DNA from: Nocardia pseudobrasiliensis NBRC 108224
Lineage (GTDB): Bacteria > Actinomycetota > Actinomycetes > Mycobacteriales > Mycobacteriaceae
Length of the DNA: 64,000 nt
Direction: 5' to 3'
Assembly (NCBI RefSeq): GCF_001613105.1
Contig: NZ_BDBS01000045.1
Span: forward strand, 1-64,000
Under the pieces are notes generated by a model. That model did no database searches. It was given only the letters and a program-made list of their open reading frames with translations, and was not told where the DNA came from. Positions within the stretch are counted from its first letter, which is position 1. Each line of letters starts with the position of its first letter. The position numbers and the translations under genes are program-made. This document shows, piece by piece, positions 22,844 through 31,191 of this stretch.

Positions 22844-24733
22844 TTACGCCGGCGGCAGGGCCGCGGCGGTGTGCAGGCGGCGCAGGCACAGGGCCAGTTG
22901 GATGTCGAGGGCACGCTCGGGGGTGCGCCAGTCGGTGCCGAGCAGGGCGGTGATCCGATCCAGGCGCTGGGTGACGGTATTGACGTGGATGTGCAGGCGC
23001 GCGGCGCTTTCGGCGCGGCTGGAGCCGGTGGCGAAATAGGCTTCCAGGGTGGCCAGCAGCGGCGTGCCGCGCCGGGTTTCGTAGTCGATGAGCGGGCCGA
23101 GGGTGTGGCTCAGGAAGCCGAGCACGTCGTGGGTGTCGCCGACCAGCAGACCGGTCACACCCAGATCGGCGGTGCTCGCGGCCGCGCCGCGACGATCGAG
23201 GGCGTGCAGCAACCGGACGCAGCGTTCGGCCTCGGCATGGGCGCGGGCCACACCGGCGGGCAGCGCGACCGGACCGGAGCCGCCCGCGGTCACCGGCGTG
23301 GCGAGGGCGCGGGTGAGTTCGGCCGCGACCGACCGCGCTGCGGCCGTGGGATTTTCGCCGGGTAGCAGCAGCACGGACTGATCGCCGCGGGCGGCCGCCA
23401 GACCGCGGCGGACCAGCGCGTAGGCGGTGGCGTGCGCGGGCGCGCGGCGGTGACCGCCGTGCTCGGCCACCACCAGGACGTAGGCGCGATCCGGATCGAA
23501 TGTCAGTGGCGCGGCGCGGGCCCGCAGGGTCTCGGCGTCGATTCGATCGGCGAGCAGATCGTCCAGCAGCGCGCCGCGCACCCGGCCCTCGGCCTCGGCG
23601 ATACCGCGGCGGAACAGCAGCAGCATCGCGGTGGTCTGGGCGGCGCGTTCGAGGATCCGGCGGTCCGAAGAGGACAGCTCACCCGGGCACCGCAGGACCA
23701 GCACGCACAGCGTCTCATTACCCGCGCCACCGGGCGCGGCCCACAGCTCGCCCATATGCGCGGTGCGTCCCAACCGTTGTGCGGCACAAACGATCTCGTG
23801 TATCGATTCGGCGTCGGCGAGCCGATCGCCATGCGCGACCCCGACCTCGGCGAGCGACCGCCCGTCCGGGCCGAGCACCCGCAGCGCGCCGCCGAGGATA
23901 TCGGCGGCCACCGCCGCGATATCGGCCACACCGCCGCCGCGAACCACCAGATCGGTCATCCGATCGTGCGCCTCGGCTGCCCGCTCGACGGTCGAATTAT
24001 GTTCCCGCAGCGCCTCGTTGGCGTCACTCAACTCCGACAGCGCGGTACTGATCTCGCTGAGCAACCGCGCCGAGTCCAGTGCGATGGCGGCATGGGCGGC
24101 CAGCGAACCGAGCAGCGCCATCTCCTCGGGGGCGTAGCGGCGCACGCTGCGATGCGAGGCGAACAGCACCCCGATCACGCGCTCGCCCAGTTTCATCGGC
24201 ACGCCCGAAATCGCCACGATCCCTTCATCCTTCACGGCCTCGTCGATTCCGGCGGTGTGCCGGAAGCGCAGATCGTCGAAGTAGTCCGCGGACCAGTACG
24301 GCATCCCGGTCTCGGCGACCAGCCCGCCGAGCCCCGCGCCGGTCGGCAATCGGCACGCGCGGAAGATGCGCGAGACCGACCCGTCGGTGACGCGGACATA
24401 GGTGTCCCCGCGCTGCGGATCGGGCAGGGATATATAGGCGATATCGGCGCGCAGCAGCCTGCGGGCGCGATGCACGATCGCCCGCAGCACCGCGTCGACA
24501 TCGCGCAGCGCGGCCAGATCGCTCGCGGTATCGAACAGCGCCGCCAGCTCCGCCTCCCGCCGCGCACGCCGATCCAGCAGCGCCCGCACCCGCAGCGCGG
24601 CGAGTTTGGCGTCCTCGAGCCGCGCGAGTTCGGCCGCCGACGCGCCGCCCGCCCGGGCCGCCAGCACCGGGGCCTCGAACTCGACCGCGGAGGCCTCCCG
24701 TTCGAGTAATCCGAGGAAGACCTCCCAACTCAT
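22844..24733 (-). CDS. GAF-domain PucR-family transcriptional regulator
   Basis: A 629-residue regulator. A short helical N-terminus is followed by a GAF domain (about 65-225, from LFDTASDLAALRDVDAVLRAIV to HAAIALDSARLL), a coiled-coil linker (EISTALSELSDANEALREHNSTVERAAEAHDR), a second sensor-like region, and a PucR-type C-terminal helix-turn-helix (TGSSRAESAARLHIHVNTVTQRLDRITALLG). Such proteins activate catabolic operons. ATG 24733 is preferred because CAGAAT lies 7 nt upstream; further in-frame ATGs reach 24790. Its target may be the depolymerase gene upstream or unlinked genes. Confidence 0.87.
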   Translation of the reverse strand: MSWEVFLGLLEREASAVEFEAPVLAARAGGASAAELARLEDAKLAALRVRALLDRRARREAELAALFDTASDLAALRDVDAVLRAIVHRARRLLRADIAYISLPDPQRGDTYVRVTDGSVSRIFRACRLPTGAGLGGLVAETGMPYWSADYFDDLRFRHTAGIDEAVKDEGIVAISGVPMKLGERVIGVLFASHRSVRRYAPEEMALLGSLAAHAAIALDSARLLSEISTALSELSDANEALREHNSTVERAAEAHDRMTDLVVRGGGVADIAAVAADILGGALRVLGPDGRSLAEVGVAHGDRLADAESIHEIVCAAQRLGRTAHMGELWAAPGGAGNETLCVLVLRCPGELSSSDRRILERAAQTTAMLLLFRRGIAEAEGRVRGALLDDLLADRIDAETLRARAAPLTFDPDRAYVLVVAEHGGHRRAPAHATAYALVRRGLAAARGDQSVLLLPGENPTAAARSVAAELTRALATPVTAGGSGPVALPAGVARAHAEAERCVRLLHALDRRGAAASTADLGVTGLLVGDTHDVLGFLSHTLGPLIDYETRRGTPLLATLEAYFATGSSRAESAARLHIHVNTVTQRLDRITALLGTDWRTPERALDIQLALCLRRLHTAAALPPA

Positions 24734-24740
24734 AGCACCC

Positions 24741-24746
24741 ATTCTG
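24741..24746 (-). promoter_or_regulatory. candidate -10 element for the PucR-type gene
   Basis: CAGAAT on the minus strand, 7 nt before ATG 24733. It argues against the longer in-frame starts, which lie upstream of this box. Confidence 0.35.
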
Positions 24747-24916
24747 AATCCGCCTGCCCGCCCGGACATGTGATTCGACGCCATATCCAACGCGCCGATT
24801 ACGTGCCCGGCACACGTAGGAGTCGCCGGTCGGATCTTCGTAGCGTCATCGTGTGAGAATCGCGACCATCGTCCTGGCCTGCGTCTGCGTCTGCGCGATA
24901 CCTGTGCGCTGAACGG

Positions 24917-26179
24917 TCAGCACTGACCGTCGGCGAGCACCCAGTAGTTGTCGCCGGTCTTCTTCAGGCTGTGCACGACGAGGGTGTTCCACAGGCCCAT
25001 GGCGTCGCCGGAGCCGTTGGCGAAGGTATTGCCTCCGGACTGATGGGCACGTCCGGCCTGGGTGTGGGCGTAGTTGGAGGCTTTCACGCATTCGGTCGCG
25101 GGCGGGGTCGTGGTGGTCGGCGGGGGCGTCGTCGTGGACGGCGGCGTGGTTCCGGTGGTCAGGTCGTGGACCATACCCATGATCGCCTTCATCTGCGGCC
25201 CCGCGTGTTCGGCATAACCGCCGCCCGCATAGCCCCACCAATCCCAGCAGCCGTTCGGATTACCGAGATTCGTCGAGGCCGCCGCCTGCGGATACAGCAC
25301 CACGAGATTGTTGGTATCGGCGTATTCGTTGAGATAGGCGTACTTCATGAACTTGTCGCCGAACGCCCCCGCGGCCGGATCGCTGTAGCCGTACCCCTGC
25401 TTACACCCATGCAGCGCGACCAGTAACTTGCACGAACCCCCCGACGCACAGGCGGCCGGAACATAGGCGAACCCATTGGCGTCCATACTGATCGAGGCCG
25501 CCGACCCCCCGGCGTACCTACCCTGATCGAACCGAATCAACGTGCCGTTCAACGCCGACGCCGGGCCCCGCACCCCGCCCAGCAGATGCGCGAGCATATC
25601 GTGCTCGGGATCATTGCCGCAGCTGTTCACGAACGGCGACGCGGTAGCGGAACACGCCACCGGCCCCAACGGACTCACCCACGCATGCCCCGCCGCGGTG
25701 CCGTTGTCGTACACCACATCCGCCCCGAAATCCCGGTAATACCTGGCCAAATCATCATTGACCGCCGCGACCACGGTGTTGTCACTGCTCCCGTGATACA
25801 GGTACACCTTCGCCCCGCTCAGCAGCGACACCGCGTCCACGGTCCCCTTCCCCGCCCGATCCCTGGTCTCCTGCTCCAACTGCGCAGGCGTCTTCCGCGC
25901 CTGATAGGTCTGCATACACGCGTACTGCGCGGTATTCACACTTCCTTGCGCACAGTCATAGGCCCCCGCGGTGAATATCCCCGCCCCTTTGAAAGTTCCG
26001 GAATAGGCAACATGCAACTGATTGGCCATATACCCACCCGAAGACACCCCGGCCACATACACACCATCGATCTTGTAGCCGGCCAACGTCCCCGAAACCG
26101 GTTGCGGCGCAGCCGCGAACGCAACCCCGGCCACCAACGCGGACCCGATCACCGCCGCAGCCAACAGAAGTCGTTTCAT
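24917..26179 (-). CDS. extracellular polyhydroxybutyrate depolymerase
   Basis: A 420-residue secreted enzyme that should hydrolyse short-chain polyhydroxyalkanoate granules outside the cell. Signal peptide 1-24 (cleavage AFAAA). The lipase box GVSSG gives Ser46 near the mature N-terminus, with Asp133 (SSDNTV) and His165 (GHAW); this order and spacing fit the circularly permuted type II catalytic domain. A Thr/Pro linker near residues 343-365 is followed by a 55-residue cysteine-bounded domain (CVKASNYAH.. to ..YWVLADGQC) of the kind found on bacterial PHB depolymerases. The start ATG 26179 has AAGGG upstream; longer in-frame starts would bury the signal peptide. Confidence 0.88.
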   Translation of the reverse strand: MKRLLLAAAVIGSALVAGVAFAAAPQPVSGTLAGYKIDGVYVAGVSSGGYMANQLHVAYSGTFKGAGIFTAGAYDCAQGSVNTAQYACMQTYQARKTPAQLEQETRDRAGKGTVDAVSLLSGAKVYLYHGSSDNTVVAAVNDDLARYYRDFGADVVYDNGTAAGHAWVSPLGPVACSATASPFVNSCGNDPEHDMLAHLLGGVRGPASALNGTLIRFDQGRYAGGSAASISMDANGFAYVPAACASGGSCKLLVALHGCKQGYGYSDPAAGAFGDKFMKYAYLNEYADTNNLVVLYPQAAASTNLGNPNGCWDWWGYAGGGYAEHAGPQMKAIMGMVHDLTTGTTPPSTTTPPPTTTTPPATECVKASNYAHTQAGRAHQSGGNTFANGSGDAMGLWNTLVVHSLKKTGDNYWVLADGQC

Positions 26180-26331
26180 CGTCGAACCCTTCATCGTGCG
26201 AGGGTTCAGATATTTCCCCAACCGCTGTGACCGCGACCACGTCCGCCAGACCCATATCTCCGCACCCGAATATGGTTCCCCCACCCACAAAAACCGGCCG
26301 GGCGGTTGTGCGGTGACATCCAGCGGAGGCC

Positions 26332-26583
26332 CTACGCCCCCAACATTCCGATCTCGGTGTTCAACGCGGCGGCCTGCCTCGACAGCGCTGCCGCGTCGGG
26401 CCGGTCGCCCACCCGGGCGGCCAGTTCACCGCGGGTGATGACGACCAGCGAATCCAGATCGTCGTCGCTGGCGGGCTCGATACGCATGCGACCCTGCGCC
26501 AGGGCCAAGCGGGTGTGCGGGCTTCCGGCGTCGAGCAGCTGACGTAGGTCGTCCGGCGTTACCTTCGACTTGTCGGCAGTCAT
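26332..26583 (-). CDS. small acidic hypothetical protein
   Basis: An 83-residue protein with two predicted helices around a central segment RMRIEPASDDDLDSLVVITRGELAARVG. No family recognised. It starts 21 nt after the stop of the larger gene upstream, so the two probably form one transcript. Its composition (acidic N-terminus, small C-terminus) is protein-like and unlike shadow frames. Confidence 0.65.
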   Translation of the reverse strand: MTADKSKVTPDDLRQLLDAGSPHTRLALAQGRMRIEPASDDDLDSLVVITRGELAARVGDRPDAAALSRQAAALNTEIGMLGA

Positions 26584-26604
26584 GGTTGCCGTATACCCGA
26601 GACG

Positions 26605-28116
26605 CTAGTCCCCATTCCCCCGGCGGCGCAGGAACAGGATCTGGTCGCCGTAATCGGCCAGCGGCCTGGTCTGACCCGCCTGCCGGATACCGCTGGCGGG
26701 CAGGTTGGTGAGCTTGGCGAACATGGCCGTATTGCCGAACGCCGCCCGCACCTGGGTCTCGGAGGCGTAGTCGGCGCCGTACTCGGCGAGCATGGCGAAA
26801 TCCAAGGGCGCCAAGGGTTTGTCCAGCGGGGGCTGTCCGGCGGGACGCCCGAGGGCGGCGTACTGGGTGGCCGAACCGTCGGCGTACCAGCACAATTCGT
26901 AGGCCAGATTCTCGGTGGTGCTCACCGCGATGACCGGCCAGTCCTGCGAAAGCCGCAGCGCCAGCGGATGTTTGCCCACCGGCGCGAGCTCCCAGTTCAG
27001 GCTCATCACCGAAATCCAGTGCCCGCCCGAACGCTCGATCAGCACCACATCGTCGCCGAGCCGCTCGGTCAGATTCAACTCCGGATCGGCCATGGCCGAC
27101 TGGATCTTGTGCACACCGTGGAAGAAGCCACTGCCGACCGGACGCACATCGTCGACGGAATACGCCGCCACCACGGCCGCCCGCACCTGCGCCAGGGCGT
27201 CGGGCGCGGTGCAGCGCACGCTGAGCGTGCCGAACGAGTGGGCGATATCGACGGGTTTGGAGGGCAGATCCGGCAGCGCCCCGGCGATCAACGGCTTCAG
27301 GCCCACCAGGCCGAGCTTCCAGTTGATCTCCTCGATGGTGCTCAGATCACCGGAGGTCTGATACAGGATCTGCTGCTGGGTGAGCCGCGCGGCCCGATCG
27401 AGGGTCGCGGTGTCCAGCTTCTGCAGGGCGGCGAGGGTCTTACTGGTGAATTCCAGTTCCTCGATCGGGGTTTCGCGCAGCCGCGTCGTCATCGCGGAGG
27501 TGGTCCACGCGGAATAGCGCTCGCGATACATGGCCAGCGCCTGTTTACGCGGACGGCCGATCATCAGGGTGCGCAGCAACATGTTCAGGCTGGCCAGGAA
27601 TCGGCCCGCCGAATCCGGATCGGCCGCGAACAGCCCCGCGCGGATTCGCACGGCCTCCGAACTCGCCGCGACCGCCGAACCGGGATCCAACCGGCACAGC
27701 CACACCCCGCATTTGGACAACCCGTCGGCGCATACGCCCGCGGCCTGCGGATACTGCTGGGCCACCTGGTGATACGCGTCGCAGGCCTGCCGGATGGTCG
27801 CCGTCGCCAATTCGCGGTGGCCGATGGTGCGCGCGGCCTGTTCGAACAGCCGCATCGCCTCCTGCACCTGCCCGGCGAACTGCGCGCTCACATGTCCGGC
27901 GGTCAGCCAGCGCAGCCGGATCAGCACGGCCTCCTGGGCCGGTTCCAGCGCGGCCGGCGACCGATCGCGTTCGGTGCCATCCTGTTTGGTGGCCATGAAC
28001 GCCTTGGCCAGTTCGACCAGCGAGGTGGCCAGCCGCAGCTCGGACTCGTCGGTCCGCTCCTGAGCGGCGATCCGTCTCTCGTCGGCCACCTGTTGCTCGA
28101 TGGCGCTCAACTCCAT
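26605..28116 (-). CDS. TPR-like repeat protein of unknown function
   Basis: A 503-residue protein. The first 250 residues are strongly helical with TPR-like pairs (EQAARTIGHRELATATIRQACDAYHQVAQQYPQAA); the C-terminal half (about 280-500) is mixed alpha/beta with motifs such as SGGHWISVMSLNWELAPVG that I cannot assign. No signal peptide or membrane segment. Start ATG 28116 has a GGGA ribosome site; a GTG at 28146 would add ten residues. It is followed closely by the 83-residue gene. Confidence 0.7.
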   Translation of the reverse strand: MELSAIEQQVADERRIAAQERTDESELRLATSLVELAKAFMATKQDGTERDRSPAALEPAQEAVLIRLRWLTAGHVSAQFAGQVQEAMRLFEQAARTIGHRELATATIRQACDAYHQVAQQYPQAAGVCADGLSKCGVWLCRLDPGSAVAASSEAVRIRAGLFAADPDSAGRFLASLNMLLRTLMIGRPRKQALAMYRERYSAWTTSAMTTRLRETPIEELEFTSKTLAALQKLDTATLDRAARLTQQQILYQTSGDLSTIEEINWKLGLVGLKPLIAGALPDLPSKPVDIAHSFGTLSVRCTAPDALAQVRAAVVAAYSVDDVRPVGSGFFHGVHKIQSAMADPELNLTERLGDDVVLIERSGGHWISVMSLNWELAPVGKHPLALRLSQDWPVIAVSTTENLAYELCWYADGSATQYAALGRPAGQPPLDKPLAPLDFAMLAEYGADYASETQVRAAFGNTAMFAKLTNLPASGIRQAGQTRPLADYGDQILFLRRRGNGD

Positions 28117-28251
28117 CGCGTTCCCAACTCCCGCATCACCTTCCACCTACGGTCGTCGAGCGGCCGCATTGTGCGTGGCCGAGTCTGCCACAGATTCGCG
28201 CCCGGCACCCGGTCGATGACGCGGACAACGAAGGACAGTCGAAACGCCCGG

Positions 28252-29031
28252 CTAGCGGGGCCGCACGGCATCGGGCGATTCGGGCAGGGTCTGGCCGCCG
28301 TCGACCGCGATCGCCTGCCCGGTGATGTATCCGGCCTCCGCCGTGGCCAGAAACGCCGCGAGGTGGCCGATATCGGCGGGAGAGCCCAGGACTCCGGCGG
28401 GGATGGCCGCGGTCATCCCGGCCAGATACTCCTCCCCCATCGCCGCCAATCCCTCGGTCATGATGTTGCCCGGCAGGATCGCATTGATCGTGATCCCGCG
28501 CGGGGCCAATTCGATTGCCGCGGTACGCATGAATCCGAGCTGCGCGGCCTTGGACGCGCCGTAGTGCGACCAGCCGGGATAGCCCGTGATCGGGCCGGTG
28601 ATGGACGAGGTCAGCACGACCCGCCCCACGCCCGAGGCGGTGAGCGCGTCGAGGCAGGCCTGCACGACGAAGACCGTGCCCCCGAGATTCACCCGCAGCA
28701 CCGAGGACAGTTCCGCGGCCGTCATGGTGGCCAGTGGGGCCTGGGGCATGATTCCGGCGTTGGCGCACAGCACGTCGATCCCGTCGAATGCCGCGAGCAC
28801 CCCGGCGCTCATCTCCCGGCAGGATTCGGGATCGCCGATATCGGCGCATACGCCGAGCGTCCTCCCCGACCCGACCGCGTCCAGGGCGTCGGCCGCCCGT
28901 CGCACCTCCTCGGCCGTGCGGGCCACCACCGCCACATTCGCACCGGCCTTCGCGAACACCTCCGCGATGCCGTAACCGATCCCCTTCGTCGCACCCGTCA
29001 CCACGACCGACTTTCCGCCGAGCTCGAACAT
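28252..29031 (-). CDS. short-chain dehydrogenase/reductase, FabG-like
   Basis: A 259-residue classical SDR. Cofactor motif TGATKGIG at about 12-19, NAG at 91-93 (CANAGIM), catalytic Ser in LTSSITG, and YGASK as the Tyr/Lys pair. The C-terminus GYITGQAIAVDGGQTLPES is typical of FabG-like oxidoreductases. The ribosome site GAAGGAG precedes ATG 29031. It is divergent from the nitroreductase-like gene across 104 nt containing an operator-like palindrome, so the two may be co-regulated and act on one compound. Confidence 0.9.
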   Translation of the reverse strand: MFELGGKSVVVTGATKGIGYGIAEVFAKAGANVAVVARTAEEVRRAADALDAVGSGRTLGVCADIGDPESCREMSAGVLAAFDGIDVLCANAGIMPQAPLATMTAAELSSVLRVNLGGTVFVVQACLDALTASGVGRVVLTSSITGPITGYPGWSHYGASKAAQLGFMRTAAIELAPRGITINAILPGNIMTEGLAAMGEEYLAGMTAAIPAGVLGSPADIGHLAAFLATAEAGYITGQAIAVDGGQTLPESPDAVRPR

Positions 29032-29068
29032 TTCGCTCCTTCCGCGACGTGGGTCGGATCACATTCTT

Positions 29069-29097
29069 TTGACAGTCGTTCCGACCGGAACGAATAT
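29069..29097 (+). promoter_or_regulatory. promoter with operator-like palindrome in its spacer
   Basis: TTGACA (29069-29074), a 17-nt spacer and GAATAT (29092-29097) form a near-consensus promoter for the gene at 29136. The spacer and edge of the -10 hold CGTTCCGACCGGAACG (29077-29092), a perfect inverted repeat with 6-nt arms, which is where a repressor would block polymerase. Confidence 0.65.
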
Positions 29098-29135
29098 TGG
29101 TTGACCAGATGGTACGTCTTTGATGGAGGAATGCC

Positions 29136-30485
29136 ATGTCGGTCACGGATACGGGAATTGTGAAATCGGCCTCCTCCACCGGGGGCCTGCCGCCCCTCGA
29201 ACTCACCGAAAAGCAGCGGGCCGCGCTGGGGAAACTGGCCGAATTCCCGCTCCTGGACGCCATCTACGGCCGACGCTCCCGCCGCTTTCCGGTCGGCGGC
29301 GCGATTCCCGCGGGCCCGCTCGCCTTCACCAGCCGCCAACCGCCGCAGCCGCTCAGCGATCTGGAACGCGCGATCGTGCTCAATACGGTCGCGGGCTGGA
29401 CCGGCTGGCATTTCGGCATCAGCCACCACCCCGGTTACGCCCCGGCCTGGCCGAACTACAACGGTTCGGCCACCGGCCGCACCTTCGGCTCCGCGGCGGG
29501 ATTCCACACCAGCGAATTCTTTTTCACCGACGATTCCGGCACCTACTTCCTGCCGACCCGCGACGCGCCACCCGATCGCGTTTACGCCGAGGGCGAAGGC
29601 GCGGCCGAGGATCAGTTGAACGCCCTGCTCTCGCGCGTCATCAGATTGTCCGACAGCCGAATTCACATACCCCGCGAGGAACCGTATCTCGAGGGCCACA
29701 ACACGTGGATCGCCAATCACCCCGGCTCACTGCTGGTGATCCCGGTCGCCGATATCGCCCAGCAGACCCTGGCCAATATCGCCTTCTTCACCCAGAACGG
29801 ATTCGCGATCTACGACGACATCCACGACCGCCCCATTCCGGGCATCGAAAACTACCGGGACCGTTTACGTTTCACCGATCCGATGCCGCTGAGCTTCGTC
29901 GAGCAGTATTCGCTCACCGAGGCGACGGCCGAACTCATGGCCGCGGTGCACAACGGCCATCTGCTGCTGGGCGCGCTGGGCCTGGGCGGCTGGACCTTCG
30001 ACGGCATCGATCGCCTGACCGTGCTGGGCGCGAGCGGCCGGGCCGATATTCCGGGCCTGGGCTTCCGCTACGACACCGATCCGCGCTGGGCGCAGCCCAA
30101 TCCCACCGGCCTGCCCGGAATCTTCGAGGCCAGCTGCCGACCGCATCACCCGTCGATGGCCGCGGCCGTCGACGCGCTGGCCGAACGCAAATTCGGCCCC
30201 GGCGGCCCGTACCATCCGGCCACTCCCGGTCCGTTCGCCGACAATCCCGGCGTGCGCGCGGCGGCGGCCCCGTGGGATCGCCGCTTCCGCGAACTGCTTT
30301 CACTACAGGCGACCTACATCGATGAGACCTTCGGCAAGTTCCCCGGCACCGTGCCGAGCGTCTGGATCATGAACTACCTACAGGCCCAGCACATCGACCT
30401 GGACTTCTACGACACCGTCGCCACCGATACCGCCTACCTGTCGACGCATCGCGACCATCAGCGGATCTGGCATCCCACGGCCTGA
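29136..30485 (+). CDS. large nitroreductase-like protein
   Basis: A 449-residue protein whose early segment LLDAIYGRRSRRFPVGGAIPAGPLAF recalls the RRSxRxF flavin-binding start of the nitroreductase superfamily, followed by DLERAIVLNTVAGWTGWHFGI. The rest (with WTFDGIDRLTVLGASGRADIPGLGFRYD and a basic C-terminus) has no assignment. It is about twice the usual nitroreductase size. GATGGAGGAATGCC provides the ribosome site. The divergent SDR and the shared operator suggest a small oxidoreductive pathway. Family assignment is tentative. Confidence 0.6.
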   Translation: MSVTDTGIVKSASSTGGLPPLELTEKQRAALGKLAEFPLLDAIYGRRSRRFPVGGAIPAGPLAFTSRQPPQPLSDLERAIVLNTVAGWTGWHFGISHHPGYAPAWPNYNGSATGRTFGSAAGFHTSEFFFTDDSGTYFLPTRDAPPDRVYAEGEGAAEDQLNALLSRVIRLSDSRIHIPREEPYLEGHNTWIANHPGSLLVIPVADIAQQTLANIAFFTQNGFAIYDDIHDRPIPGIENYRDRLRFTDPMPLSFVEQYSLTEATAELMAAVHNGHLLLGALGLGGWTFDGIDRLTVLGASGRADIPGLGFRYDTDPRWAQPNPTGLPGIFEASCRPHHPSMAAAVDALAERKFGPGGPYHPATPGPFADNPGVRAAAAPWDRRFRELLSLQATYIDETFGKFPGTVPSVWIMNYLQAQHIDLDFYDTVATDTAYLSTHRDHQRIWHPTA

Positions 30486-30512
30486 GCGCCACATCCCGAA
30501 GGAGCAACGGCC

Positions 30513-30578
30513 ATGTCCCACACCGCCGTCACCGATCAGACCCGCCGCCTGCTGGATCTGCCCGAGGGCGGCCGCTGA
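30513..30578 (+). CDS. 21-codon orphan reading frame behind a strong ribosome site
   Basis: MSHTAVTDQTRRLLDLPEGGR followed by TGA. GAAGGAGC lies at ideal distance before ATG 30513, and the frame begins 28 nt after the nitroreductase-like stop. It reads like the first residues of a normal protein, but no continuation is found in any frame, so it may be a small peptide or the 5' stub of a deleted gene. Confidence 0.35.
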   Translation: MSHTAVTDQTRRLLDLPEGGR

Positions 30579-30694
30579 TCGCCACGCGACGTTCAGCTTC
30601 CGTTCGCACGCGCTCCCGATCTTGCGAATAGGCTCCGCGTTCTGCGGTGATCGGCGCATTCTGGACGCAGCGAGGGGACTACGGAGGTATGGCC

Positions 30695-31129
30695 ATGGCG
30701 CGTGCGGTGGCTCCGGTGGTGCGCGCGAAGGACGCCGCGCCCGATGAGGAGAAGGGCGACTCCTATCAGGAGCGGCTGGCCAAATATTTCCCGATCGAGA
30801 CCAGCGGGCCGTATCTGGCCGCCTCGGCGGCGGTGACCGGTATGACCGATGCCGACACCACCTCCCGGACGGTGTGGATGCTGGCCATCTTCGCGGTCTT
30901 CGGCCTCGGCACGATTCCGCTGTTGCTCAAGCAGTATCCGGCGACGAGATATCGACATCGGTGGCTGCCCGTCGGCTTCGGCGTGGGCGCATTCGTCATC
31001 TGGGCCTACTCATTGGGCGCGCTGCCGCAGGAACTGCACATCTACAGCCCGATCGCGGCCGTGGTCCTGCCCATCCTGTACGGATTCGGCGCTAACTTCA
31101 GTCCGACGAAAGCCGAAGCCGCCAGCTGA
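30695..31129 (+). CDS. small membrane protein of unknown function
   Basis: A 144-residue protein with a 45-residue acidic cytoplasmic start and three hydrophobic segments at about 59-77, 90-108 and 114-132. No family recognised. GGAGGT is correctly spaced for ATG 30695 and too close for the ATG at 30689. It precedes the thiolase by 62 nt in the same direction. Confidence 0.65.
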   Translation: MARAVAPVVRAKDAAPDEEKGDSYQERLAKYFPIETSGPYLAASAAVTGMTDADTTSRTVWMLAIFAVFGLGTIPLLLKQYPATRYRHRWLPVGFGVGAFVIWAYSLGALPQELHIYSPIAAVVLPILYGFGANFSPTKAEAAS

Positions 31130-31191
31130 ACCACTCGAGAATCCGTGTTAACTTAATGGCGACGTGAAGCATCCATTCGATCGGAGTCGCC

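Noticed and set aside
24853..24912. 19-codon hydrophobic frame starting GTG after the PucR-type gene
   Set aside because: No ribosome site and too short to support.
26968..29163. 731-codon plus-strand frame opposite the TPR-like and SDR genes
   Set aside because: Crosses two well-supported minus-strand genes and has shadow-frame composition.
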